Source: Prochlorococcus marinus XMU1410 (GTDB lineage: Bacteria; Cyanobacteriota; Cyanobacteriia; PCC-6307; Cyanobiaceae). From it: DNA of 64,000 nucleotides. Every line of letters begins with the position of its first letter. The first letter of the stretch is position 1. The position numbers were made by a program, and so were the translations under genes. Of the stretch, positions 26,882-35,724 are shown in pieces. Under the pieces are notes generated by a model that was not told where the DNA came from, made no database searches, and saw only the letters and a program-made list of their open reading frames with translations. Location of the stretch: NCBI RefSeq assembly GCF_017696085.1, contig NZ_JAAORH010000001.1:744001-808000 (forward strand), read 5' to 3'.

Positions 26882-27235
26882 CTACTTCTTTTCAGAATAT
26901 CCTAATCCATTTGATTTGGCATAACTATTTGCAAATCTCATAAATCTGTCAAAGTCTGGTGTGTTCTTCCAAATATAAACCGCTTCTAAAAATATTGGTT
27001 CTCCATCAACAAACTTTACTTTAACCTCTCTAGTTAATATTTCACCTTCGGAATCTATCATCCGCATACCTGTGATTTCACCCTCTGTAATTGAAGATAA
27101 TGCCTGAGGTTTTTCAAACAAAAATAATGCTTGACCGGTGGTACCATCTTTACTCCTAGTTAATCTTATTTCAGGCACTACTGGTTCATCAGTTCCCTCA
27201 TAAAATTGTATTATTGCAGTTTTATTTGTTGTCAT
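26882..27235 (-). CDS. psb28: Photosystem II assembly protein Psb28
   Basis: Cytoplasmic-side, transient photosystem II assembly factor binding near CP47 and the QB site. 117 residues. Seen: [36 protein letters not shown] and [23 protein letters not shown], which are distinctive for Psb28. ATG at 27235. Downstream of mnmH on the minus strand with about 60 bases between. Confidence 0.96.
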   Translation of the reverse strand: MTTNKTAIIQFYEGTDEPVVPEIRLTRSKDGTTGQALFLFEKPQALSSITEGEITGMRMIDSEGEILTREVKVKFVDGEPIFLEAVYIWKNTPDFDRFMRFANSYAKSNGLGYSEKK

Positions 27236-27295
27236 AATATTCGGTTGATAATTTTTTATCTTAGGAAATATTTTTCATATTCGTTTGTAGTTATT

Positions 27296-28336
27296 TTATA
27301 AAACATTATTTATTAACTCTAGGATACTTTCATCATATTTTTTATCAGTTAAATCTATTATCTTTATATTATTTTTGCCAACCTTTTCATATTCATAACA
27401 CTTATCGTAATAATCTAAAACTGATCTGCAAACTAAGTCCCATTTCTCATTATGAATTGATTCAAGAGCTATTTTTGTTCTTTGCGGCCCTAGTCTTTTT
27501 TTTATCCTTAGTACTGATTCTTGGAGGTCCTCTTTTTTAAATACACTATAAGTATCTATTAACTCATCTATCCTGTTAGATTCGCTCCTTATAATTTCAA
27601 TTCTCCTAGAGTTTTTCATCTGATTGAAGAATTCATGAGGAATTTTACATTTACCTATATTTGCACTTTCAGCTTCTACAAAAATATTATTAGAACATTT
27701 AAAAGAATTTAATTCTTCTGCAATTATATTTTCAAATTGTTCATTTGAGGGTTGTTTTTTCATTCCTAAACCTCCAAATGTACTTCCTCTATGACAAGCA
27801 AATCCTTCAAGATCAATAGTTTGATATTTATATTTTTCAAGTAATGATAATAATCTTGTCTTCCCTGTTCCTGTTTTTCCGCCTATAACTACTAAATTCA
27901 ACTTATTTGAAAAACTATCTAATACCCATCTTCTATATATTTTGTATCCACCATTAAGTGTAACTATATTTAATTTAAATTTATCTAATAACCATCCAAT
28001 ACTTTGTGAACGCATCCCTCCTCTAGAGCAATATATCCTAACAAATAATTCATTATTTTTATTAGGAAAAGTTGTATGAGACTCAATACTCTTGAATAAA
28101 TTATCAAGAATTAATTCCATTTTTATTTCAAAAAATTTTATTCCCTCTATGACTGCTTTTTTTCTACCTTCTTTTTTGTAAATTGTACCAATTATAGATC
28201 TCTCATCATCATCAAATAGTGGAATATTAATAGAATTAGGCATGTGTCCTTTATAATATTCACTCGGGCTCCTAACATCTATAAGTGGTCCTTTAAAACA
28301 TCTAAATTTCTCTAGTTCTTTTCTTTTGAAATACAT
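27296..28336 (-). CDS. mnmH: tRNA 2-selenouridine synthase
   Basis: Converts 2-thiouridine (via a geranylated form in E. coli) to 2-selenouridine at the wobble position of certain tRNAs. 346 residues. Seen: an N-terminal rhodanese domain with LIDVRSPSEYYKGHMPNSIN and the active-site cysteine in YCSRGGMRSQS, then a P-loop GGKTGTGKTRLL and DLEGFACHRGSTFGGLG, the standard MnmH/SelU order. Named SelU/YbbB in other species. Divergent from the GUN4 gene with only 34 bases between starts. No selD in the window. Confidence 0.93.
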   Translation of the reverse strand: MYFKRKELEKFRCFKGPLIDVRSPSEYYKGHMPNSINIPLFDDDERSIIGTIYKKEGRKKAVIEGIKFFEIKMELILDNLFKSIESHTTFPNKNNELFVRIYCSRGGMRSQSIGWLLDKFKLNIVTLNGGYKIYRRWVLDSFSNKLNLVVIGGKTGTGKTRLLSLLEKYKYQTIDLEGFACHRGSTFGGLGMKKQPSNEQFENIIAEELNSFKCSNNIFVEAESANIGKCKIPHEFFNQMKNSRRIEIIRSESNRIDELIDTYSVFKKEDLQESVLRIKKRLGPQRTKIALESIHNEKWDLVCRSVLDYYDKCYEYEKVGKNNIKIIDLTDKKYDESILELINNVL

Positions 28337-28370
28337 GGATAGTTTTTATTTTTTAGATTGATTTTTTAAA

Positions 28371-29090
28371 ATGAGTAACAAAGAACAGGATAACTATAGT
28401 AATGCTACTTTAGATCTTATAAAAAAATTTGTAGATTCCAATCAAAGAAAAAGAATAAATTCATTAACTCAAATAGAATCTGAAGTCGAAAATATTTTTA
28501 ATCTTGGCCCATCATTGTTTGATATGTTTGATAGAGAAGGAGATGACTGGGCTGCGGGTTGGATATTACAAGTTTTAAAAAAATTTAAGCCAGAATTCTT
28601 TGAAAACTCTAAATTCAACAATTGGTTTAATACATATTCAGATATTGATATTAATTATGAAGATTTGCAATTGATGTTAGTTGAGCAAAAATTTGAAGAT
28701 GCAGATAGATTAACAAGTTCCTACTTACGAAAATTAGCTGGAAAATTAGCTGAAAAAAGAGGATATGTTTTCTACAGTGAAGTTAAAAATATGTCAGGGA
28801 AAGATCTAGAAACAATAGATAGATTATGGACTATTTATTCTACTGGTAGATTTGGATTTTCAATTCAAGCAAAGATATTAAAATCAGTAGGGAAAAAATA
28901 TGAATTAATGTGGCCGAAAATAGGGTGGAAAAAAGAGGGCTTATGGACTAGATATCCTGGATCTTTTTGCTGGTCATTGGATGCTCCTGATGGACATATG
29001 CCTTTAATAAATCAACTAAGAGGAGTAAGACTTATGGACTCCATCTTACGGCATCCCGCCATTTCAAATAGACACAATAATATTCTTTAA
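28371..29090 (+). CDS. GUN4-domain protein
   Basis: 239 residues. The C-terminal half (about residues 95-220) is a GUN4 porphyrin-binding domain: DRLTSSYLRKLAG, DLETIDRLWTIYSTGRFGFSIQ, and a final WPKIGWKKEGLWTRYPG with LDAPDGHMPLINQLRGVR. GUN4 binds Mg-protoporphyrin and stimulates Mg-chelatase. The N-terminal ~90 residues are a helical bundle as in cyanobacterial Gun4. It may be the Gun4 ortholog, but cyanobacteria can carry several GUN4 paralogs, so I leave the symbol blank. It is followed by an RsbW-like kinase gene. Confidence 0.87.
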   Translation: MSNKEQDNYSNATLDLIKKFVDSNQRKRINSLTQIESEVENIFNLGPSLFDMFDREGDDWAAGWILQVLKKFKPEFFENSKFNNWFNTYSDIDINYEDLQLMLVEQKFEDADRLTSSYLRKLAGKLAEKRGYVFYSEVKNMSGKDLETIDRLWTIYSTGRFGFSIQAKILKSVGKKYELMWPKIGWKKEGLWTRYPGSFCWSLDAPDGHMPLINQLRGVRLMDSILRHPAISNRHNNIL

Positions 29091-29133
29091 GGTATTTAAT
29101 AAGTTAAAATTAAGACAGTGTAAAAATATTATT

Positions 29134-29568
29134 ATGTCCTTCTACCGGGGCAAAAATATTTTAAAAAGATTTTTTAAAAGACCAAAAATTAACTGGTCAA
29201 ACTACGAATTCGAATCATCATTACAGTTAAATGAATTTGTCGATCAATTATTAGAACCTATTAATAATTCTCAATCAAGCTATCTTATAAAACTTGGTTT
29301 ACATGAAGCTCTAGTTAACGCAGTAAAACATGGAAATAAATTAGATCCTAAAAAAAATATTAGAGTAAGAAGAATAATTACTCCTAATTGGTGTGTTTGG
29401 CAAATTCAAGATCAAGGTAATGGTTTAGAAATAAAAAAAAGAGACTACAAATTACCAAAAAAAATAAGTAGTGTAAATGGCCGTGGTCTATACATTATTA
29501 ATGAATGTTTTGATGATATTAGATGGAGTAGTAAAGGTAATAGGCTTCAGTTGGCTTTAAAAAGGTGA
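29134..29568 (+). CDS. RsbW-like anti-sigma factor / serine kinase (HATPase)
   Basis: 144 residues, GHKL ATPase fold. Seen: N-box LHEALVNAVKHGNK (Glu58, Asn62), G1 box QDQGNGLE and G2-like NGRGLYIINE. This is the anti-sigma kinase type of partner-switching systems that phosphorylates a STAS antagonist; the STAS protein at 4789-5151 is a candidate partner. No sigma factor gene adjoins it. Starts at ATG 29134. Its 3' end overlaps the convergent next gene by 22 bases. Confidence 0.88.
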   Translation: MSFYRGKNILKRFFKRPKINWSNYEFESSLQLNEFVDQLLEPINNSQSSYLIKLGLHEALVNAVKHGNKLDPKKNIRVRRIITPNWCVWQIQDQGNGLEIKKRDYKLPKKISSVNGRGLYIINECFDDIRWSSKGNRLQLALKR

Positions 29569-29810
29569 TTTTTACTAGGGCAAGGTTGATCTAAGTTTAT
29601 TTCTTTTAACCATTTAACACTTTCTTCTATATATTCAATAGTTTCCTTGTCATTGCAAGAAATAATTAAATGGCATAATCCAGCCGAAATTAGTTCTGCA
29701 GCTCGTTTATATTTATTTCCTTTATCTTTATGCCATTTAGAATGATCAATCTTTAATTTGTTATTAAGATTTTGAACAAGCTGAATAGTATCTTTATCCC
29801 AATAGGTCAT
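29547..29810 (-). CDS. Small conserved cyanobacterial protein (probably DUF6439)
   Basis: 87 residues, helical and soluble: DTIQLVQNLNNKLKIDHSKWHKDKGNKYKRAAELISAGLCHLI in outline (residues 7-50), then an acidic helix with EYIEESVKWLKEI and a C-terminal CPSKNHLF. It resembles short cyanobacterial proteins annotated as DUF6439, function unknown; the family call is tentative. Convergent 22-base overlap with the RsbW-like gene; 12 bases downstream of the methyltransferase gene on the same strand. Confidence 0.65.
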   Translation of the reverse strand: MTYWDKDTIQLVQNLNNKLKIDHSKWHKDKGNKYKRAAELISAGLCHLIISCNDKETIEYIEESVKWLKEINLDQPCPSKNHLFKAN

Positions 29811-29822
29811 AGGAGTTTTTTT

Positions 29823-30878
29823 TTACTTTACAGCAGACCATACTTTGGTCATAAAAAAGGAATTTGATTTTACATCTTTAAAACCTACATCCTCAATTTT
29901 AGAATCTATATCCTCTTTTATGTAATCACTATAAAAAGGCTCATGAAACGATTTATAGAAACTTTCCATTACGGATGTAAAGTCTGGTGAATCACTTATT
30001 TGAATTGAATCAGCTAAAACTAATATTCCGCCAGGTTCAAGAACTCTAAAAAATTCATTTAATACTTTAGCTCTAATTGTTCTAGGTAATTCATGAAATA
30101 AGTAAACACAAGAAATGCATTGGAAACTATCATTTTCAAAAGGTAATTCCTCAGCGTTACCTTTTATCAATTGAATTAAATCTCCATCTAAATCTGAAAT
30201 ATATCTACTTGCCTCTTTTAAGTATGAATCAGATAAATCAATGCCTGTAATTTTTTCTTTAGGAAATGCTGCTCTTAATTGTTTTAATGTTCTTCCTGAT
30301 CCTGTAGCCACATCAAGTATTTTTATAGAACTTTTTTTTCTATCTCTAAAAATTTCAAGTCCTTCTTTTATTGGCTTAATTATTCTTCTTCTCATTGAGT
30401 CAGCACTACCATTGAAAAGTATCTCAACTTGAAGGTCATAAATGCTAGCTGAAAAATCTGATAAATAACCATCTGTTTGATGATGAAAATTTCTCAAGTA
30501 ATATTGAGGATAATTATCTTTATCAATTGATTTTGGAAGATCATCAAAGTTTTGTTTTCTGCGTCTATCCCATGTATTAGGCATATCAAGCCAAATTTTA
30601 GGATATTGAGTTAGATATCTAAGCCATGGTTCGTCAAACAATAATTTTTTTGGATATATATTTTTTTCTGCATCATTCCAATCTTCTTCTCTTAAGATAT
30701 CCATTGAATTTTGGATTTGTATTAGAAGGTCTCTATCTATATTAAAATTTTCAAGCTTTGAATCGGGAAGAATAAAGTTCATTAATCTTGAACTGATCTG
30801 CTTGTGAGCGAAACCTGCAATGCTTTTACTTTGTTGTAGCGTTTTATATGCAATTTTTGAGATAGATTCCCTAGCCAT
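29823..30878 (-). CDS. SAM-dependent class I methyltransferase (UbiE/COQ5-like)
   Basis: 351 residues. The N-terminal ~150 residues are specific to this subfamily (LTQYPKIWLDMPNTWDRRRKQ, YYLRNFHHQTDGYLSDFSASIYDLQVEILFNGSAD in part). The C-terminal half is a Rossmann methyltransferase: motif I ILDVATGSGRTL, acidic loop ITGIDLSDSYL, motif II EELPFENDSFQCISCVYLFHEL and RVLEPGGILVLADSIQ. The acceptor substrate is unknown; cyanobacterial members are listed as generic methyltransferases. Upstream on the minus strand is glnA, separated by a strong terminator. Confidence 0.85.
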   Translation of the reverse strand: MARESISKIAYKTLQQSKSIAGFAHKQISSRLMNFILPDSKLENFNIDRDLLIQIQNSMDILREEDWNDAEKNIYPKKLLFDEPWLRYLTQYPKIWLDMPNTWDRRRKQNFDDLPKSIDKDNYPQYYLRNFHHQTDGYLSDFSASIYDLQVEILFNGSADSMRRRIIKPIKEGLEIFRDRKKSSIKILDVATGSGRTLKQLRAAFPKEKITGIDLSDSYLKEASRYISDLDGDLIQLIKGNAEELPFENDSFQCISCVYLFHELPRTIRAKVLNEFFRVLEPGGILVLADSIQISDSPDFTSVMESFYKSFHEPFYSDYIKEDIDSKIEDVGFKDVKSNSFFMTKVWSAVK

Positions 30879-30906
30879 TTTTCAAATTATATATATATAT
30901 TCCAAC

Positions 30907-30955
30907 AAAAAAAAAATCAATTTGAGAATAATTTGTGATATTTCTCAAATTGATT
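30907..30955 (-). terminator. Rho-independent terminator of glnA
   Basis: Two perfect 14-base arms, AATCAATTTGAGAA (30915-30928) and its complement (30942-30955), enclose a 13-base loop. On the minus strand, the glnA direction, the hairpin is followed by ten T (the A-run 30907-30916). It lies 26 bases after the glnA stop. This is the clearest intrinsic terminator in the window. Confidence 0.88.
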
Positions 30956-30980
30956 AATTTAAACTATTGTTTTATTTTAT

Positions 30981-32402
30981 TTATGCATCGTAATACATGA
31001 AGAATTCATGTGGATGAGGCCTTTGTCTTAGTTGTTGTACCTCTTCGTATTTTATATCGATAAAGTTATCAATAAAATCTTCAGTAAATACTCCACCAGC
31101 TAGTAGATAATCCTTATCTGCTTTTAGCGCATTAAGTGAGTCATTTAGAGATGATGGTACTGTATCAATTTTTGCGAGTTCATCAGCTGGAAGTTCAAAT
31201 AAATCTACATCTACTCCATCTCCAGGATCAATTTGATGTTTAATTCCATCAATACCAGCAAGCATCATTACAGAGAATGCTAAGTAAGGATTTGCAAGTG
31301 CGTCACCTGATCTGAATTCTAATCTTTTAGCTTTAGGGCTTGGTCCTGTTAAAGGTATTCTTACCGCAGCTGATCTATTACCCTCAGAATAAACTAGATT
31401 TACAGGTGCTTCGAATCCTGGAACCAATCGTTTATAACTATTAGTGGTTGGGTTAGTAAATGCTAAGAATGATGGTGCATGTTTAAGTATGCCTCCGATG
31501 TACCATCTTGCTGTTTGAGATAAATTTGCATATGACCCTTCACCAAAGAATAGTGGCTGTCCACTCTTCCATAAACTTTGGTGAACATGCATTCCTGTTC
31601 CGTTGTCGTTAAAAACAGGTTTGGGCATAAATGTTGCTGTTTTTCCATATTTTTTTGCAACATTTCTGACAACGTATTTATAAGTCATAACGTTATCAGC
31701 AGCATTTATTAACGAATCAAATTTCATTCCAAGCTCGTGTTGGCCGGCACCAGCAACTTCATGGTGATGTTTTTCAGTAGGGATACCTAATTCACCCATA
31801 AGAAGAAGCATCTCAGATCTGATATCTTGCGCAGTATCATTTGGAGCTACTGGAAAATATCCTTCTTTATATTGTATTTTGTATCCTAGGTTTCCCCCTT
31901 CTTCAATTCTGCCTGTATTCCATGGAGCTTCAATAGTATCTACACTATAAAAACAACCTCCTTCTTTAGAGTCATATCTAACATCATCAAATAAAAAGAA
32001 TTCTGGTTCTGGTCCAAAAAATGCATTATCTGCTATACCAGTCGAATCTAAATATTTTAATGCCTTTTGAGCTAAAGCTCTTGGACACCTATCATAAGGT
32101 TCGCCGCTTCTTGGCTCTTGAATAGAGCAAATCATACTTAGAGTTTTATGCTTATAAAAAGGATCTATCCATGCTGTACTTGCATCTGGAACCATTGACA
32201 TGTCGGAGGCGTTAATTGCTTTCCAACCTCTTATTGATGAACCATCAAATGCTAGACCTTCTGTAAATGATTCCTCTTCTATCATGTCTGATGTAAGAGT
32301 TAAATGTTGCCATTTACCATGGATGTCAGTAAATTTTAAATCGATGAGTTCAATTCCTTCATCTTTAATTTGACTTAAAACATCTTGTGGAGACTTAGAC
32401 AT
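30981..32402 (-). CDS. glnA: Glutamine synthetase type I
   Basis: Main ammonium-assimilating enzyme; forms a dodecamer. 473 residues. Seen: [19 protein letters not shown], the active-site [12 protein letters not shown] and [38 protein letters not shown], and the adenylylation-type loop near [20 protein letters not shown] at 32402. Expected to be activated by NtcA: a GTT-N8-TAC site lies 51 bases upstream. A strong terminator follows. No glutamine-riboswitch signature was seen in the leader. Confidence 0.98.
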   Translation of the reverse strand: MSKSPQDVLSQIKDEGIELIDLKFTDIHGKWQHLTLTSDMIEEESFTEGLAFDGSSIRGWKAINASDMSMVPDASTAWIDPFYKHKTLSMICSIQEPRSGEPYDRCPRALAQKALKYLDSTGIADNAFFGPEPEFFLFDDVRYDSKEGGCFYSVDTIEAPWNTGRIEEGGNLGYKIQYKEGYFPVAPNDTAQDIRSEMLLLMGELGIPTEKHHHEVAGAGQHELGMKFDSLINAADNVMTYKYVVRNVAKKYGKTATFMPKPVFNDNGTGMHVHQSLWKSGQPLFFGEGSYANLSQTARWYIGGILKHAPSFLAFTNPTTNSYKRLVPGFEAPVNLVYSEGNRSAAVRIPLTGPSPKAKRLEFRSGDALANPYLAFSVMMLAGIDGIKHQIDPGDGVDVDLFELPADELAKIDTVPSSLNDSLNALKADKDYLLAGGVFTEDFIDNFIDIKYEEVQQLRQRPHPHEFFMYYDA

Positions 32403-32452
32403 AACTTATAAAATACCTTCTATGAAATTAATTACTTGATGATTCTTAATAT

Positions 32453-32466
32453 GTATCAACCGTAAC
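32453..32466 (-). promoter_or_regulatory. NtcA-like binding site upstream of glnA
   Basis: On the minus strand the site reads GTTACGGTTGATAC, i.e. GTT-N8-TAC, one mismatch from the NtcA consensus GTA-N8-TAC. A TAATTT element at 32425-32430 lies about 22 bases downstream and would serve as a -10 box with the site near -41.5, the usual class II activator geometry. NtcA control of glnA is established in cyanobacteria; binding at this copy is inferred. Confidence 0.55.
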
Positions 32467-32565
32467 CTTTTTCAACACTTAACGTCTTCTTTCAGTGTTT
32501 CAAGTCATAACTTTAATAATTATTTACCTAATTATTTAAATTGAATTAATTTCTTTAAATAAATA

Positions 32566-32577
32566 TCGCTTAAGCGA
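32566..32577. repeat. Perfect 12-base palindrome in the glnA / aminotransferase divergent region
   Basis: TCGCTTAAGCGA is self-complementary and unusually GC-rich for this DNA. It lies 26 bases before the TTG of the aminotransferase gene and about 160 bases before glnA, so it could be an operator or part of a hairpin leader for the aminotransferase. No known regulator consensus is recognised. Confidence 0.4.
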
Positions 32578-32602
32578 CGATATTGGTCTAATTTAAATGT
32601 AA

Positions 32603-33802
32603 TTGAAATGTAATGCTTTGACGGAAGCAAAACTTATTCCTGCTTTAAATAAAGAGAATTTATCTCATTTCTCAAAGACTTATGTTCCATCTAGACTTTT
32701 ATTAGGTCCTGGACCTTCAAATGCTCATCCAGAAGTCTTAAGCGCTCTTTCTTTGAATCCTATTGGTCATTTAGATGAAGCATATATCTCATTGATGTCC
32801 GATGTACAGCAACTTTTAAGGTATACATGGCAGTGCAATAATCGTCTTACACTTCCAATGAGTGGTACTGGTAGTGCTGCAATGGAAGCTTCAATAGCCA
32901 ATTTTATTGAAGAAGGAGAAAAAATTTTGATTGCTAAAAAAGGATATTTTGGGGACAGATTAGTTGATATGGCAACTAGATATAAAGCTCATGTTTCCGT
33001 TATGGAAAAACCATGGGGTGAGGCTTTTACATACGAGGAAATTGAATATGAAATAGAAACTAAAAAACCTACCATTTTCGCTATTGTTCATGCCGAAACA
33101 TCTAGTGGAGTTTTACAACCTCTTAAGGGTATTGGCGATATATGTAGAAAAAATAACTGCTTGTTTTTAGTTGATGCAGTTACTTCACTTGGCGCTTTAG
33201 AATTATTGATAGACGAATGGAAAATTGATCTAGCATACAGTTGTAGTCAAAAGGGATTAAGTTGTCCCCCAGGATTAAGTCCTTTTACAATGAATAAAAG
33301 AGCTGAAGAAAAACTAAGTTCAAGAAAAACAAAAGTACCTAACTGGTATTTAGATTTATCATTATTAAATAAATATTGGGGTTCTGATCGTGTTTACCAC
33401 CATACTGCGCCAGTAAATATGAATTTTGCTATTCGTGAAGGTTTACGATTAATTGCGAATGAGGGATTAGAAAATGTTTGGAATAGACATAATACTAATG
33501 CAAGGAAGTTGTGGAATGGTTTAGAAAGTCTTGGAATGGAATTACATGTATCAGAGGATTATAGATTGCCAACTTTAACCACAGTTAAAATACCTCCAGC
33601 TGTTGATGGGGATGGTTTTAGAAATCATCTCTTAAGAAACTTCGGAATTGAAATAGGAAATGGACTTGGAGAATTATCTGGTAAGGTTTGGCGTGTAGGG
33701 CTAATGGGTTTTAATTCATGTGAGGAGAATGTTGACAGATTATTAAACCTATTTGATACTGAGCTAAAGAAATTTTCTATTTTTGAGTCCTCAACTTTTT
33801 GA
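32603..33802 (+). CDS. Class V aminotransferase, alanine/serine-glyoxylate type
   Basis: PLP enzyme of the AGXT/serine-glyoxylate aminotransferase group, which uses glyoxylate from photorespiration as acceptor. 399 residues. Seen: LLLGPGPSNAHPEVL, MSGTGSAAMEASIANFIE, FAIVHAETSSGVLQPL, FLVDAVTSLGALEL and the PLP-lysine motif YSCSQKGLSCPPGLSP. The start is TTG at 32603, directly after an in-frame TAA; a second TTG at 32618 (giving MTEAKLIPALN) is the alternative. No ATG precedes the conserved part. The 3' end overlaps tadA by 26 bases in convergent orientation. Confidence 0.92.
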   Translation: MKCNALTEAKLIPALNKENLSHFSKTYVPSRLLLGPGPSNAHPEVLSALSLNPIGHLDEAYISLMSDVQQLLRYTWQCNNRLTLPMSGTGSAAMEASIANFIEEGEKILIAKKGYFGDRLVDMATRYKAHVSVMEKPWGEAFTYEEIEYEIETKKPTIFAIVHAETSSGVLQPLKGIGDICRKNNCLFLVDAVTSLGALELLIDEWKIDLAYSCSQKGLSCPPGLSPFTMNKRAEEKLSSRKTKVPNWYLDLSLLNKYWGSDRVYHHTAPVNMNFAIREGLRLIANEGLENVWNRHNTNARKLWNGLESLGMELHVSEDYRLPTLTTVKIPPAVDGDGFRNHLLRNFGIEIGNGLGELSGKVWRVGLMGFNSCEENVDRLLNLFDTELKKFSIFESSTF

Positions 33803-34292
33803 ACCAGGTTTGTAAAATTTGACTGCATTCATCTTCTAAGATACCTCCAATTATTTCCATTTTGTGATGAGCACTTTCATGCTTTGATAGGTCAATTGAG
33901 CCACCTAATCCACCTCTTTTCTTGTCGTAAGCCCCGAAAATAACCTTACCCATCCTCGCTTGTATAATGGCAGAGGAACACATAGTACAAGGTTCTAAAT
34001 TTGTGATAATAGTACATTCATTAAATCTCCAATCATTTTTTATTAAAGATGCCTGCCTAAGAGCCATTATCTCAGCATGACCTAATGGGTCTTTATTTAT
34101 ATTTCTCCTGTTAACCCCTCTCCCTATACATCTTCCTCTCTCGTCTAAAATTATTGAACAGATTGGTAACTCAACTTTTCCAATTTCTTTGGATCTTCTT
34201 AATATCGAATTCATCCACGAAGTATATTTTGAATTAGTTGTTTTTTTTTGTGGTTCTTGATTACTATTTCCATTTTCAAAAATATATCTCAT
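33777..34292 (-). CDS. tadA: tRNA-specific adenosine deaminase
   Basis: Deaminates A34 to inosine in tRNA-Arg(ACG). 171 residues. Seen: GHAE (His72, Glu74) and PCTMC (Cys102, Cys105) zinc site with the intervening NEC and ITNLE; YDKKRGGLGGSIDL downstream. The first ~26 residues (MRYIFENGNSNQEPQ...) look like an extension; the family core begins near Met27 (ATG at 34214), so an internal start is possible. Divergent from the decarboxylase gene. Confidence 0.93.
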   Translation of the reverse strand: MRYIFENGNSNQEPQKKTTNSKYTSWMNSILRRSKEIGKVELPICSIILDERGRCIGRGVNRRNINKDPLGHAEIMALRQASLIKNDWRFNECTIITNLEPCTMCSSAIIQARMGKVIFGAYDKKRGGLGGSIDLSKHESAHHKMEIIGGILEDECSQILQTWFKKLRTQK

Positions 34293-34335
34293 TTACCAAG
34301 ATTGAGAATAGAATTATTAATAGATATCTTATCTG

Positions 34336-35721
34336 ATGGCTGAAGATTTAATTAATAATAAAGATATATATTTCCCCTCAAATTTAGGGACTAATGACAA
34401 ATTGATTACTCTTCTAAATAGAGCAAGCCTAACGCTTTGTGACTGGTTCTCTAAAGCTGATAAAAATGGTCCTTTACCTTTTGATGAGAGTTTCAATTGT
34501 ATTATGCCTGCTGAAGATGGTAACTCTGAGGAAGATTTGTTTTCTGATATTGAATCTCTTTTGAATAATTCATTTAATCCCGTTCATCCTGGCTCACTAG
34601 CTCACCTTGATCCCCCACCTTTAATTTATTCTATTTTGGGAGATTTAATTGCTGCTGGTTTAAATAATAATCTTCTCGCTTACGAGTTATCACCAAGTGT
34701 AACGTTGCTTGAGGAATCATTGTGCAAATGGTTTGCCAAGAAAATAGGTTTTAATGATTTATCAGGAGGTATAGCTGCTAGCGGAGGTACATTAAGTAAT
34801 CTGAATGCACTTATTGCAGCTAGAAATAATGCTGGATTAGGTTCAGATCCCAATTCTGTATTACTTGTTAGTGAAGATGCTCATTCATCTTTCATTAAAT
34901 GTATAAGAGTAATGGGTCTTGATACTAGGAATCTTGTCAGGATTAAAACTGATTATCAAGGTCGAATGGATATAAACGATCTGAGAAACTCTTTAGATAA
35001 TTGTTCAATAGAAAATAAAAAAATATTTGCTATTGTTGCCACCCTTGGGACAACTGTAAGAGGAGCCATTGATCCTATTAAAGAAATAAGTGAAATCTGT
35101 AAAAAAAGAAACATATGGTTACATATTGATGGTTCAATTGGAGGTGTTTTTGCTATAACTTCTATTCCAATAGAAGGTCTAAATAATATTAATCAGGCTA
35201 ATTCGATAACTATAAATCCACAAAAAATTATTGGCATTACAAAGACTTCATCTTTGTTATTGGTTTCAAATATGAGTACTTTAGAAAATACTTTTAATAC
35301 TGGACTACCATACATATCATCTAAAGAAAACATTATAAATAGAGGAGAAATAGGTATACAAGGTTCTAGACCTGCAGAGGTTATCAAACTATGGCTTGGG
35401 TTACGTTTTTTAGGTCTCAAAGGAATAGAAAATATATTAAAATCATCAATTAAAAGAAAAGATTTTTTTGTAAAAAATATTAGTAAAAATAAATTTGATA
35501 TATATTCAGGTCCTCTTCATATTGTTTCATTCTTACCAAATAAACTTGAGCCAAAAGACTCTGATGCATGGACTCAAACTAAACTTAATGAACTAATTAA
35601 CAATAATTTTATGCTTTCTAGACCAAAATTCAAAGGTAAATATTTTTTACGGGTTGTCATGGGAAATTACAATACAAAGGATTCTGATATTGAAGAACTT
35701 TTGAGACTTCTTGATGCTTAA
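34336..35721 (+). CDS. Group II PLP-dependent decarboxylase, substrate unknown
   Basis: 461 residues of the aromatic/glutamate/diaminobutyrate decarboxylase superfamily. Seen: HPGSLAHLDPPPLIYSILGDLIAAGLNNN, the FAKKIGF...GIAASGGTLSNLNALIAAR cofactor region, SEDAHSSFIKC, HIDGSIGGVFA and the lysine motif NPQKIIGITKTSSLLL, where the family's usual NPHK has Gln for His. No biosynthetic neighbours identify the amino acid. Starts at ATG 34336. Confidence 0.85.
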   Translation: MAEDLINNKDIYFPSNLGTNDKLITLLNRASLTLCDWFSKADKNGPLPFDESFNCIMPAEDGNSEEDLFSDIESLLNNSFNPVHPGSLAHLDPPPLIYSILGDLIAAGLNNNLLAYELSPSVTLLEESLCKWFAKKIGFNDLSGGIAASGGTLSNLNALIAARNNAGLGSDPNSVLLVSEDAHSSFIKCIRVMGLDTRNLVRIKTDYQGRMDINDLRNSLDNCSIENKKIFAIVATLGTTVRGAIDPIKEISEICKKRNIWLHIDGSIGGVFAITSIPIEGLNNINQANSITINPQKIIGITKTSSLLLVSNMSTLENTFNTGLPYISSKENIINRGEIGIQGSRPAEVIKLWLGLRFLGLKGIENILKSSIKRKDFFVKNISKNKFDIYSGPLHIVSFLPNKLEPKDSDAWTQTKLNELINNNFMLSRPKFKGKYFLRVVMGNYNTKDSDIEELLRLLDA

Positions 35722-35724
35722 CTA

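Noticed and set aside
32403-32500. Glutamine riboswitch (glnA RNA) in the glnA leader
   Set aside because: I could not find the conserved motif pattern in the leader, and the probable -10 site implies a leader too short to hold it.
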